Assembly: GCA_944381515.1 (NCBI GenBank)
Contig: CALWLM010000152.1
Coordinates: 1 to 49,134, forward strand
DNA from: an uncultured Lachnospiraceae bacterium
GTDB taxonomy: Bacteria > Bacillota > Clostridia > Lachnospirales > Lachnospiraceae
Length of the DNA stretch: 49,134 nt
Direction of reading: 5' to 3'
Positions 1-8,766 of this stretch are shown one piece after another; the stretch's first letter is position 1, and each line of letters opens with the position of its first letter. A program made the position numbers and the translations under genes. The notes below the pieces were generated by a model. It saw nothing but the letters and a program-made list of their open reading frames with translations. It was not told the DNA's origin and searched no databases.

Positions 1-1355
1 CAGCCCACCGTCTGGGGAAACATATCCACTGGCTGAACCTTCACCAGCTCATATTTGTCCTGACAGAGAATCTTCAGATCTCTGGCCAGGGTGGAGGGTT
101 CGCAGGAGACGTATACCACCCGGTCCGGCTCCATGGCCAGAATCGTATCCAGCAGTTCCCGCCCGCAGCCTTTACGCGGAGGGTCCACCACAATTACATC
201 GGCCCTCTCTCCCGTCTCCTGATAGCAGCGAGGCAGAATCTCCTCCGCCCGGCCCACATAAAATGCGGCGTTGGTAATCCCATTGGCCGCCGCGTTGGCA
301 CGGGCGTCCTCGATAGCGGCAGGGACAATCTCCACTCCCTGCACCTTCCCGGCCTGCCTGGCCAGAAACAGGGTGATCGTGCCGGTGCCGCAATACAGAT
401 CCCAGACCTTTTCCCGGCCGGTAAGACCGGCATAGTCCAAGGCTGCGGCATACAGCTTCTCCGTCTGCTCCCGGTTTACCTGGAAAAAGGACTGCGGCGA
501 AATCCGATACCGTAACGGTCCGATTGTATCCGTAATATAACCCTCGCCGTACAGGCAGCGCACCTCCGTCCCCAGGATCACATTGGTCTTTTCCCGATTG
601 ATGTTGCAGGAAATAGAAGTCATCCCCGGCAGGGTCAAAAGCGCCTCCACCAGCTCCCGCTGATGGGGCAGCTTCGCCCCGTTTATCACCAGACAGACCA
701 TCAGCTGACGGGGGGCGGCGTCATCTCCCGCCTGTATTCTTTCTCCGGTGCGGATCAGCACATGGCGCACCAGACCCTCGTGGCGTTCCTCGTCATAAGG
801 CTCCACCTTCCATCTTTCCATCCACTGGATGATGAGACGCAGCACCTCTTCATTGACCGGATCTCCCAGATAACACCGGGGCGTCTCAATGACGCAGTGG
901 GTGCGTCCGGCGTAAAATCCGGCGATAATCCGCCCGTCTTTCCCGCGGCGAATCGGAAACTGAGCCTTATTGCGGTACTCATAGGGATGATCCATGCCAA
1001 TCACCGGCAGCACCGTCGGGTCTGCAAAACCTCCCAGCCTCTTTAACTGGCTTCGCACCTTGCGCTCCTTGAATGCCAGCTGAGCCGGATAGGAGAGAGC
1101 CTGCAGCTGACAGCCTCCGCAGGGAGCGGCCGCAGGACACAGCGGTATCTGCCGGTCCGGCGACGGCGAGAGAACCTCCATAAGTCTCCCGTACCCGTAA
1201 GTCTTCTTCGTCTTGATTACCTTTACTCTGGCGCGGTCTCCGATGACCGCATCCTTGACAAAGAGGGTATAGCCGTTGACTTTGCCTATACCCTCTCCGT
1301 TTTCACTCATATCTTCAATCACTATGTCGAAAATATCGTTCTTTTTAATTTCCAT
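1..1355 (-). CDS. rlmD: 23S rRNA (uracil-C5)-methyltransferase RlmD/RlmCD, 3' end off the window
   Basis: SAM-dependent enzyme that makes 5-methyluridine in 23S rRNA. The frame is open from the ATG at 1355 to the window edge (about 451 codons); the stop lies outside. The N-terminus reads MEIKKNDIFDIVIEDMSENG and looks like a TRAM RNA-binding domain. A cysteine cluster CPAAAPCGGC fits the [4Fe-4S] ligands of this family. The methyltransferase domain has the SAM loop DLYCGTGTI, the motif VDPPRKGC, and the nucleophile motif SCEPSTLARD. The last visible residues, VDMFPQTVG, match the conserved C-terminal block, so only a few residues are missing. AGGAAAG precedes the start. In Firmicutes one enzyme can modify both U747 and U1939; which applies here cannot be told from sequence. 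Confidence 0.92.
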   Translation of the reverse strand, partial: MEIKKNDIFDIVIEDMSENGEGIGKVNGYTLFVKDAVIGDRARVKVIKTKKTYGYGRLMEVLSPSPDRQIPLCPAAAPCGGCQLQALSYPAQLAFKERKVRSQLKRLGGFADPTVLPVIGMDHPYEYRNKAQFPIRRGKDGRIIAGFYAGRTHCVIETPRCYLGDPVNEEVLRLIIQWMERWKVEPYDEERHEGLVRHVLIRTGERIQAGDDAAPRQLMVCLVINGAKLPHQRELVEALLTLPGMTSISCNINREKTNVILGTEVRCLYGEGYITDTIGPLRYRISPQSFFQVNREQTEKLYAAALDYAGLTGREKVWDLYCGTGTITLFLARQAGKVQGVEIVPAAIEDARANAAANGITNAAFYVGRAEEILPRCYQETGERADVIVVDPPRKGCGRELLDTILAMEPDRVVYVSCEPSTLARDLKILCQDKYELVKVQPVDMFPQTVG

Positions 1356-1386
1356 ACTGCACTTTCCTGTAATATATACCTTCTCT

Positions 1387-2334
1387 TTACTCCGGCAGCC
1401 TGGTCGTAGGCCGCAGGTTGGACTCGAAGAAACGATTGTAGCCCAGCCACTCTCCCTGAGCCGCTCCGCTTAGGGTCTCCTTCATGGTCTCCAGCTTGGC
1501 GTCCGCATTGTCCGCCAGCGATAATGCCAGAGCCTCCGCCAGGGCCGGCTTCTTTGGCGAACCGTACTCCAGCTCCCCATGATGGGCCAAAATGCAGTGA
1601 ATAAGCTCCGAGGCCGTTTTATCCGGAAAGCCCGGAATCGTTTTGATCCGCTCTCCCACCATCATGGCACCCATAACGATATGGCCCAAAAGCTGCCCGT
1701 CGTCGGTATAATCGTTCTCCGGAAACAGGGACAATTCCCTGGTTTTGCCGATGTCATGAAACAGGGCCGCGCACAAAAGCAGATCCCGATTCAGATAAGG
1801 ATAGACCGACACAAAATACTCGCACAGCTTCATCACGCTCAGGGTATGCTCCAAAAGTCCCCCTACAAAGCCATGATGAACAGCCTTAGCCGCCGAGTGG
1901 TCGCAGAAGTTTTTTACAAACTCCTTGTCCTCCACAAAAAAGCTCTCCGCCAGTTTTCGCAGGCAGGAGGTGTGTACGCTGGCAATCATCGCTGTCAGCT
2001 GGCGGTACATCTCCCCCCGGTCCTTCTCAGACATGGGCAGATAGTCCTCCGGAACATACTCTCCCTCCCTGGCTACCCGTATCCTTCTGGCATTCAGCTG
2101 GAGATTTCCCTGATAACTGGTCACCTCCGCATCCACCATGATATAGTCCAAAGCCTCAAAATGGGCAATTCCTCCGGTCAGCTCCCAGACCTTCGCGTCA
2201 ATGGTACCGGTTTTATCCTGGAGCACCAGGGAATAATAGGTCTTTCCAGCCTTCGTCTTTGCCACCTGCTTGACCTTGCACAGGTAGATGTCGCAGATTC
2301 TCTCGCCCTCCCGAAACGTCTCAATATATTTCAT
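1387..2334 (-). CDS. yhaM: 3'-5' exoribonuclease YhaM family
   Basis: A 315 aa cytoplasmic 3'-5' exonuclease of the YhaM family, which trims RNA and single-stranded DNA. The N-terminal ~100 residues form an OB-fold nucleic-acid domain (start MKYIETFREGERICDIYLCK; VWELTGGI). A C-terminal HD domain follows, with HHGFVGGLLEHT, the metal-binding ALFHDIGKTREL and a later ILAHHGELEYGSPK. Length is the family norm. It lies 31 nt upstream of rlmD on the same strand and may be co-transcribed with it. A hairpin at 2361-2432 separates it from the HtrA-like gene. Confidence 0.93.
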   Translation of the reverse strand: MKYIETFREGERICDIYLCKVKQVAKTKAGKTYYSLVLQDKTGTIDAKVWELTGGIAHFEALDYIMVDAEVTSYQGNLQLNARRIRVAREGEYVPEDYLPMSEKDRGEMYRQLTAMIASVHTSCLRKLAESFFVEDKEFVKNFCDHSAAKAVHHGFVGGLLEHTLSVMKLCEYFVSVYPYLNRDLLLCAALFHDIGKTRELSLFPENDYTDDGQLLGHIVMGAMMVGERIKTIPGFPDKTASELIHCILAHHGELEYGSPKKPALAEALALSLADNADAKLETMKETLSGAAQGEWLGYNRFFESNLRPTTRLPE

Positions 2335-2360
2335 TTATCTTGCCCTTCTCTTCTCTCTAC

Positions 2361-2432
2361 TTATAAAAGCGGCCGCAGCAGCCTTGCGGCAAACGTCTTT
2401 GTGCCGCATATCCGCATATGTCCCTGCGGCCG
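2361..2432 (-). terminator. nested hairpins between HtrA-like gene and yhaM, probable terminator
   Basis: Outer arms CGGCCGCAG (2370-2378) and CTGCGGCCG (2424-2432) pair perfectly and enclose a second perfect pair, TGCGGCA (2385-2391) with TGCCGCA (2402-2408). Read on the minus strand the outer arm is followed by CTTTTATAAG. It sits just after the HtrA-like stop codon, so it probably ends that transcript. The T-run is short. Confidence 0.55.
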
Positions 2433-2445
2433 TTAAGCCGGGGCC

Positions 2446-3837
2446 CTATCGGGCTCCCAGCGTCACTTCAAATTCCATCTCCACATATCCGTCCGCTCCG
2501 CTGCGGTACACCGTGAGCTTAATTACGTCTCCGGTACTGTAGCTCTCCAGGAAATTCTGCAGAGATCTGGTGGTTAATATATCCTGCTCGCCGCTGCCGG
2601 TAATGATATCCCCGGCCTTGAGTCCGGCCAGATAAGCGGGACTGTCCATCACCACCCGCGTCACATAGATACCCACGGGCATATCGTTGGCTTCGGCTAT
2701 ATCCGCCGTGGCATTCTGGCCCTGCACGCCCAGATAAGCGGCATCGATTCCGGAACTCAGCGATTCGATAATCCCCTTCAGGCTGGATATACCGATGGCC
2801 ACCGGCACTCCCGCCATCTCGTCTCCGTAATCATCTGTCAGTATGCCCACAATCTCGCCGTTTGTATTAAATAAGAATCCGCCTCCGTCTTCCGATACCG
2901 AAATATCGGCATACAGAAGCTGAAAGGCTGTATCCGTGCCTACCGTATTGGTCTGCACATAGGATACCAGTCCCGTCACCACCGATCCGGAAAAGCCTGT
3001 AGGACTCCCGGCAGCGATCACCGGCGCGCCGCTGGACATCTGATAGGAATTCCCCAGAACCAGGGTCTGAGTCGAATCCAGCACCTCCTGAGGAACAGCT
3101 CCCAAAGACACGCTGATTATAGCAATCCCGGTGATGCTGTCTGTCTTTTTGACTCTGGCCTCCACCGTACTTCCGCCGTTAAAGGTCACGGTCAGCGCCT
3201 CCGCGTCCTGCACGGCATCATAATCCGCCAGAATCAGTACCTCCGCATCGGTCATATAAATCACGGCCCCTGAACTCTGATCCGCGCTGGATACCGGATT
3301 GTTGAACCAGTCCGTATCCTGAGTCACGCTGCTCACCGTAACAAGTCCATGGCTGATGGAGCGATATATTTCGCTGACTCTCTGATACCATGCCAGAGAA
3401 ATGGAATCCCAGGAGCCGTTTAGCTCTTCGGCAACAGCATTGTCCACCATTTCCTGCAAAGTCTCGTTCCACTCTTCCCCGGAAGGGCTCTCCGACTCCT
3501 CAGGAGCCGTGGTCTCCGGAGGCTCTGTCTGGCTCTCCTGTGTCTCGGCAGTCCCCTGGCTCTCCTGGGTTTCACCGGCGGTTTCTCCCTCCAGAGACTC
3601 CTCCGATTCCTGTCCTTCCTCAGGGTCCCTCTCGATGGAGATTGTCTCTCCCTCTCCGTCGGGGTTTAAGCGCGGCAAAAAGAACCGCTGTCCCAGTACA
3701 AAAAAAAGCGACGCAACCAGGCCGAAAATGACGGCCGCCGCTAAAAGCTTCAGGAATTTCCTGACGCGATAGCGCCTGCCCGTCGCCTTATCCATTATCG
3801 TCTCTCGGATAAATTCACGATTTTCTGAATCTGACAT
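2446..3837 (-). CDS. membrane-anchored HtrA-like PDZ protein, probably protease-dead
   Basis: A 463 aa protein. A basic N-terminus precedes one membrane segment (about 29-48, LLAAAVIFGLVASLFFVLG), then a Glu/Thr/Ser-rich linker (about 60-125), a trypsin-like fold (about 155-355) and a C-terminal PDZ domain (about 366-460, with VVMDSPAYLAGLKAGDIIT). Overall layout is that of HtrA/DegP-type S1C proteases outside the membrane. The catalytic positions look lost: the usual TNNHV region reads LADYDAV (203-209), the Asp block reads TDSITGIAII, and the GNSGGP block reads SEDGGGFLFN (315-324), where Gly replaces the nucleophile Ser. It may bind or sense misfolded or cell-wall proteins rather than cut them; that is inference. 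It has its own promoter at 3912-3940. Confidence 0.85.
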   Translation of the reverse strand: MSDSENREFIRETIMDKATGRRYRVRKFLKLLAAAVIFGLVASLFFVLGQRFFLPRLNPDGEGETISIERDPEEGQESEESLEGETAGETQESQGTAETQESQTEPPETTAPEESESPSGEEWNETLQEMVDNAVAEELNGSWDSISLAWYQRVSEIYRSISHGLVTVSSVTQDTDWFNNPVSSADQSSGAVIYMTDAEVLILADYDAVQDAEALTVTFNGGSTVEARVKKTDSITGIAIISVSLGAVPQEVLDSTQTLVLGNSYQMSSGAPVIAAGSPTGFSGSVVTGLVSYVQTNTVGTDTAFQLLYADISVSEDGGGFLFNTNGEIVGILTDDYGDEMAGVPVAIGISSLKGIIESLSSGIDAAYLGVQGQNATADIAEANDMPVGIYVTRVVMDSPAYLAGLKAGDIITGSGEQDILTTRSLQNFLESYSTGDVIKLTVYRSGADGYVEMEFEVTLGAR

Positions 3838-3911
3838 CCCGTCTCTCCTTCTCTTTCGTCACGAGGGGTGACTGTGTCATACCGGCGCAGACATGTCCGT
3901 TTACCCTTTCT

Positions 3912-3940
3912 ATTATAGTGGCCAGCGCTGTTTTTGTGAA
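3912..3940 (-). promoter_or_regulatory. sigma-A promoter for the HtrA-like gene
   Basis: On the minus strand TTCACA (3935-3940) and TATAAT (3912-3917) are 17 nt apart, a near-consensus vegetative promoter about 75 nt upstream of the HtrA-like start. The mutS2 gene diverges from this spacer (3838-4128). On the plus strand only a TATACT (4026-4031) without a good -35 is seen. Confidence 0.7.
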
Positions 3941-4084
3941 GTCCTTTTTGTTATGAAAGCGGCAGACAGCCTGTCCTCTCACGATTTTGCTTACGATTTC
4001 TCTATCTTATTTGAAGGAAATGATGTATACTGAAACTACACCTGTGAAACACACATCAGCAACTGACAACGCTGTGGAAACAGC

Positions 4085-4116
4085 ACGAATATTTACTAAA
4101 ACGAATATTTACTAAA
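4085..4116 (+). repeat. perfect 16-bp tandem duplication in the mutS2 leader
   Basis: ACGAATATTTACTAAA occurs twice back to back (4085-4100 and 4101-4116). The second copy runs into the AAGGG ribosome site, 13 nt before the mutS2 ATG. Confidence 0.9.
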
Positions 4117-4128
4117 AAGGGAATCCAT

Positions 4129-6579
4129 ATGAACCGTAAAGTATTAAAGACTCTTGAATTTGATAAAATCACCGCCAGGCTGGCTGAGCTTGCCACCACT
4201 CCCATGGGGCAGCGCCTCTGCCTGGCCTGCGAACCCATGGACGAGCTTTCGCAGATCGAAACGGCCCAGGCCCAGACAAGGGACGCTCTGGCCCGGCTCT
4301 ACCGCCAGGGGAGCCTCTCCTTCTACGGAGCCAGAGATATCGGCGCCTCTCTAAAAAGACTGGAAATCGGCAGCTCTTTAAGCATTTCCGAGCTTTTGGC
4401 CATCGGCTCCCTGTTAAACGTGGCCGCCCAGGCCAAATCTTATGGACGGGGCGAGAATCTGCGGCTGAGCACCGGCCGCAGTCAGGATGTCGCCGCCGAG
4501 GACGAGGAGACCCACGACTGCCTGGAAGCCTTCTTCACTGCCCTGGAGCCTCTTTCCCAGATAAGCAATGAGATCCGCCGCTGCATCCTCTCGGAAGAGG
4601 AGCTGGCCGACGACGCCAGCCCCAGGCTGTTCTCCATCCGCCGCTCCATCCGCCAGGCCGGAGACCGGATTCACAGCCAGTTAAATGAAATCGTTAATTC
4701 CAACCGCACCCAGCTGCAGGACGCCGTCATCACCATGCGGGGCGGCCGCTACTGCATTCCGGTAAAGGCCGAATACAAAAACCAGGTAAACGGCCTGGTC
4801 CACGACCAGTCCCAGAGCGGCTCTACCTTCTTCATCGAGCCCATGGCCATCGTAAAGCTCAACAATGAAATCCGGGAGTTGGAGATCGCCGAGCAAAAAG
4901 AGATCGAAGCTATTTTAGCCCGCTTAAGCAATGAGCTGGCGCCTCACACCGAGGAGCTCAAATCCGATCTTTCGATCCTGACGCAGCTGGACTACATTTT
5001 TGCCCGGGCTGCCCTGGCCAGGGATATGGACGCTTCCTGCCCTCAGTTCAATGAGGAGGGGAAAATCGATATCCGAAAGGGACGTCATCCCCTGCTCAAA
5101 AAGGACTCCGTGGTTCCCATTGACATAACCCTGGGAGACAGCTACAATACCCTGATTATCACCGGCCCCAACACCGGCGGCAAGACCGTCTCCCTGAAGA
5201 CCGTAGGGCTTTTGACCCTGATGGGACAGTCCGGCCTGCACATTCCGGCCTACGATGGTTCAAAGCTTTCCGTATTCCGGGAGGTCTATGCCGATATTGG
5301 CGACGAGCAGAGCATCGAGCAGAGCCTCAGCACCTTCTCCTCCCATATGACCAATATCGTCCGCATACTGTCCCAGGCCGATCCCGACAGCCTGGTGCTC
5401 TTCGATGAGCTGTGCGCCGGCACCGATCCCACCGAAGGAGCCGCTCTGGCCATATCCATCCTGGATTTTCTCCACAATATGGACGTAAAGGTTATGGCCA
5501 CCACCCACTACAGCGAGATCAAGCTGTACGCTCTGGAGACGCCGGGCGTGGAGAACGCCAGCTGCGAGTTCGACGTGGAAACCCTGCGTCCTACCTACAG
5601 ACTGCTGATCGGCATCCCCGGCAAAAGCAACGCTTTTGCCATCGCCGGCAAGCTGGGCCTGCCGGGCTTTCTGATCGACGACGCCAGCCGGCGCATCGGC
5701 GCCCAGGATAAGCACTTCGAGGATATTATCAGCGAACTTGAGTCGGCCCGCCTCACCCTGGAAAAGGAAAAGGAGGAGGTCGAAAGCTATAAGGCCCAGA
5801 TCGCCCGTCTCAAGGAAGATCTGGACAAAAACCGGGAGGATCTGGAGAACCGCCGGCAGCGCTATCTGCAAAACGCCAACGAAGAAGCCCGCAAGGTCCT
5901 GGAGGACGCCAAGGCCTACGCCGACGAGACCATTCGCCGTCTCAATAAGCTCTCCGCCTCCTCCGGCGATATGCGGCAGATGGAAGCAGAGCGGACCGCC
6001 CTGCGGGAGAAAATTTCCCAGACCGACAAAAAAGCGTCCAAGAATGCTCCCAGACCCAAGAAGCAGCACAAGGCCGCGGAATTTCACATCGGCGACGCCG
6101 TCCGCGTCCTGACCATGAACCTGACCGGCACCGTCAGCACCCTGCCCAACGCCAGGGGAGACCTCTATGTGCAGATGGGAATTCTCCGCTCACAGGTCAA
6201 CATAAAAGATCTGGAGCTGATCGACGAGCAGACGGTCACCGGTCCCGGCGGAGCCGTCGGCGGCCCCAGAAAGAAAGGGCACAAGTCCAATATGAGCGGC
6301 ATCGGCATGTCCAAGTCCCTAAGCGTCTCCCCGGAAATCAACCTGATCGGGATGACGGTCGACGAGGCCATGCCCGCCCTGGACAAATACCTGGACGACG
6401 CCTATCTGGCCCATCTGCCCCAGGTACGTATCATCCACGGCCGGGGTACCGGAGCCCTCAGAAACGCTACCCACAAGCTCTTAAAGAAGGCCCCGCAGGT
6501 AGAGGAATTCCATCTGGGCGCCTTTGGGGAGGGAGATCATGGCGTGACCATCGCCAAACTGAAGGAAGGAGCAAAATAA
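4129..6579 (+). CDS. mutS2: MutS2-family ATPase with C-terminal Smr domain
   Basis: An 816 aa MutS2 protein, slightly longer than the usual ~790. MutS2 proteins act on branched DNA and, as known from Bacillus, on collided ribosomes. The core (about 1-330) is followed by the ABC-type ATPase with Walker A GPNTGGKT (346-353) and Walker B region LVLFDELCAGTDP. A long charged coiled coil (about 510-640) and a Smr domain (about 735-816, HGRGTGALR) follow. The Smr LDLRG motif reads INLIG, so the Asp linked to nuclease activity is missing. AAAGGG precedes the ATG. The stop lies 1 nt before the response regulator start, indicating an operon with the two-component pair. Confidence 0.95.
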   Translation: MNRKVLKTLEFDKITARLAELATTPMGQRLCLACEPMDELSQIETAQAQTRDALARLYRQGSLSFYGARDIGASLKRLEIGSSLSISELLAIGSLLNVAAQAKSYGRGENLRLSTGRSQDVAAEDEETHDCLEAFFTALEPLSQISNEIRRCILSEEELADDASPRLFSIRRSIRQAGDRIHSQLNEIVNSNRTQLQDAVITMRGGRYCIPVKAEYKNQVNGLVHDQSQSGSTFFIEPMAIVKLNNEIRELEIAEQKEIEAILARLSNELAPHTEELKSDLSILTQLDYIFARAALARDMDASCPQFNEEGKIDIRKGRHPLLKKDSVVPIDITLGDSYNTLIITGPNTGGKTVSLKTVGLLTLMGQSGLHIPAYDGSKLSVFREVYADIGDEQSIEQSLSTFSSHMTNIVRILSQADPDSLVLFDELCAGTDPTEGAALAISILDFLHNMDVKVMATTHYSEIKLYALETPGVENASCEFDVETLRPTYRLLIGIPGKSNAFAIAGKLGLPGFLIDDASRRIGAQDKHFEDIISELESARLTLEKEKEEVESYKAQIARLKEDLDKNREDLENRRQRYLQNANEEARKVLEDAKAYADETIRRLNKLSASSGDMRQMEAERTALREKISQTDKKASKNAPRPKKQHKAAEFHIGDAVRVLTMNLTGTVSTLPNARGDLYVQMGILRSQVNIKDLELIDEQTVTGPGGAVGGPRKKGHKSNMSGIGMSKSLSVSPEINLIGMTVDEAMPALDKYLDDAYLAHLPQVRIIHGRGTGALRNATHKLLKKAPQVEEFHLGAFGEGDHGVTIAKLKEGAK

Positions 6580-6580
6580 T

Positions 6581-7294
6581 ATGGCAGAAAAACAGAAAAT
6601 CCTGATTGTAGACGACGATGAAAATATCGCGGAGCTGATCTCTCTGTATCTGACCAAGGAGTGCTTTGAAACCCGAATGGTCTATAATGGGGAGGACGCC
6701 CTGACGCAGTTTCACCGGTTTAAGCCGGACCTGATTCTCCTGGATCTGATGCTGCCCGGTATCGACGGCTATCACGTCTGCCGGGAGATCCGACGGGAAT
6801 CCTCCACCCCCATCATCATGCTCAGCGCCAAGGGCGAGGTCTTTGACAAAGTCCTGGGCCTGGAGCTGGGAGCGGACGACTATATGATCAAGCCCTTCGA
6901 CTCCAAGGAGCTGGTGGCCCGTGTAAAGGCCGTGCTTCGCCGCACCGCCGCCTCCCCCCAGGCCTCTCAGGCCGCCCCCGCTCCCGAAGGCGACGTAGTC
7001 TCCTATCCCGATCTGGTGGTCAACCTGACCAATTATTCCGTTCAGTACATGGGAAGAAACGTTGATATGCCCCCCAAGGAGCTGGAGCTTCTCTACTTTC
7101 TGGCCTCCTCTCCCAACCGGGTTTTTACCAGGGAGCAGCTTCTGGACCATATCTGGGGATATGAATACATCGGAGACACCCGGACTGTAGACGTGCATAT
7201 TAAGCGCCTGCGGGAAAAGATAAAGGATCACCCGTCCTGGTCTATCGCCACCGTCTGGGGAATCGGCTACAAATTCGAGGTGAAATCAAAATGA
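6581..7294 (+). CDS. OmpR/PhoB-family response regulator
   Basis: A 237 aa DNA-binding response regulator. The receiver domain (1-~120) has the acidic pair in VDDDEN (10-15), the phosphoacceptor Asp55 in LILLDLMLPG and the Lys of DYMIKPFD. A Pro/Ala-rich linker (about 128-140) leads to a winged-helix domain (about 142-237) with FTREQLLDHIWGYEY and RTVDVHIKRLREKI. AAGGAAGGAG lies upstream of the ATG, inside the end of mutS2. The stop overlaps the kinase start by 4 nt (ATGA), so the two proteins are a cognate pair. Target genes are unknown; the input signal is read by the kinase. Confidence 0.95.
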   Translation: MAEKQKILIVDDDENIAELISLYLTKECFETRMVYNGEDALTQFHRFKPDLILLDLMLPGIDGYHVCREIRRESSTPIIMLSAKGEVFDKVLGLELGADDYMIKPFDSKELVARVKAVLRRTAASPQASQAAPAPEGDVVSYPDLVVNLTNYSVQYMGRNVDMPPKELELLYFLASSPNRVFTREQLLDHIWGYEYIGDTRTVDVHIKRLREKIKDHPSWSIATVWGIGYKFEVKSK

Positions 7295-8715
7295 GACGCC
7301 ATCTCTACGCCAAGTTTCTCCTGGGCTATCTGATTTTCGGCGTCCTGAGCTTTTTTACCATCGCCTTTTTCTCAGCTCATCTGACCGAAAAATACCTGAC
7401 CCAGTCCACCGGAGAGAAGCTTTATACCGAGGCTACCCTCCTTGCCGACGCCTGCTCTATCCCTTACAGCGGAAGCGGACCCGATATGGAGAGCGCGGAA
7501 CCGGCCATGCAGTCCGTGGCCACCTATATGGGCGCTTCCGCCTGGCTGATGGACCGGCAGGGAGAGATCGTCTACGACAGCTCCGGCTCCGGCACGGGGC
7601 AGATCATCGAAGCCTTCGATCCTGCCGCCACCGGACAGTCTCACTACACAGTAGGCCGTTTCTATGATTATTTCAGCCAGGACATGATCACCGTCTGGGC
7701 TCCGGTATCCGGCAATTACAACGTCTACGGCTATGTGATTCTGCACCTGCCGCTCTCTGCGGCTCTGGAATCCCGGGACGCCATCCTGAACATAGTGTAC
7801 CTGACCTTCCTGGTCGTCTTTTTTCTGTCGTTGATTCTGCTGATTCTGTTTCAGTGGAATGTGTTCCGTCCCCTCAAGAAGATCACTGTGGCTGCCGGGC
7901 AGTTTGCCGACGGCAATCTGGACTACCGCTGCCAGGTGCGCTCCAGCGACGAGATGGGATATCTGGCAGCCACCCTGAACTTTATGGCCGGAGAGCTGTG
8001 CAAGATGGAGGAATACCAGAGAAAATTCATCTCCAACGTATCCCACGATTTTCGTTCTCCCCTGACCACCATCAAAGGCTATCTGGAGGCCATGATCGAC
8101 GGGACAATTCCTCCGGAGCTTCATGAAAAGTATATGAAGCTGGTAATCTCCGAGACCGAGAGGCTGGCCAAGCTGACCCAAAACACCCTGGCGCTGCAGA
8201 GCCTGGAAAGCCGCGGCACCTATCTGGAGCTTACGGATTTCGATATCAACCAGATAATCAAAAACACCGCCGCCGCCTTCGAGGGGGCCTGCCTGCCCAA
8301 GAAAATCACCTTTGATCTGACCTTTTCTTCCCGGTCCCTCTTTGTCCGGGCTGATTTAAGCAAGATTCAGCAGGTTTTATACAATTTGATCGACAACGCC
8401 ATCAAGTTCTCTCACAACAGCTCCGTTATCTTTCTGGAAACCTCCGAGCGCTACGACAAGGTCTTTGTATCGGTGCGGGACACCGGCATCGGCATCCCCA
8501 AGGAAAGCCAGAAAAGAATCTGGGAACGGTTTTACAAAACCGACCTGTCCCGCGGCAAGGACAAAAAGGGCACCGGCCTGGGGCTCTCCATTGTCAAGGA
8601 GATCATTCAGGCTCACGGCCAGAATATCGACGTAATCAGTACCGTGGGAGTGGGGACGGAATTTATCTTCACCCTGCAAAAATCCCCGGAGAAAACGGCC
8701 GCCCCAGTGGATTGA
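7291..8715 (+). CDS. sensor histidine kinase, partner of the preceding regulator
   Basis: A 474 aa membrane kinase. Two membrane segments (about 10-30 and 165-188) enclose a ~135-residue extracellular sensor with no motif I can name. A HAMP linker (about 190-242) leads to HisKA with phosphoacceptor His252 in SNVSHDFRSPLTT, then the ATPase domain with the N box YNLIDNAIKFS, G1 DTGIGIPKE and G2 GTGLGLSIVKE. It starts in the last codons of the response regulator gene, which implies translational coupling. Domain order and residues are complete, so it should be active. The stop codon lies inside the terminator hairpin at 8695-8732. Confidence 0.95.
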   Translation: MRRHLYAKFLLGYLIFGVLSFFTIAFFSAHLTEKYLTQSTGEKLYTEATLLADACSIPYSGSGPDMESAEPAMQSVATYMGASAWLMDRQGEIVYDSSGSGTGQIIEAFDPAATGQSHYTVGRFYDYFSQDMITVWAPVSGNYNVYGYVILHLPLSAALESRDAILNIVYLTFLVVFFLSLILLILFQWNVFRPLKKITVAAGQFADGNLDYRCQVRSSDEMGYLAATLNFMAGELCKMEEYQRKFISNVSHDFRSPLTTIKGYLEAMIDGTIPPELHEKYMKLVISETERLAKLTQNTLALQSLESRGTYLELTDFDINQIIKNTAAAFEGACLPKKITFDLTFSSRSLFVRADLSKIQQVLYNLIDNAIKFSHNSSVIFLETSERYDKVFVSVRDTGIGIPKESQKRIWERFYKTDLSRGKDKKGTGLGLSIVKEIIQAHGQNIDVISTVGVGTEFIFTLQKSPEKTAAPVD

Positions 8716-8737
8716 CTCCACAGGGCGGCCGTCTTTT
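8695..8737. terminator. bidirectional intrinsic terminator between the kinase and prs genes
   Basis: ACGGCCGCCC (8695-8704) pairs perfectly with GGGCGGCCGT (8723-8732), with extra GTGG/CCAC pairing in the loop. Plus-strand reading ends in CTTTTATTT; minus-strand reading ends in TTTTC. The kinase (plus) and prs (minus) converge here. Confidence 0.85.
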
Positions 8738-8766
8738 ATTTGCCGTTATATTTATCTGTGCTTCCG

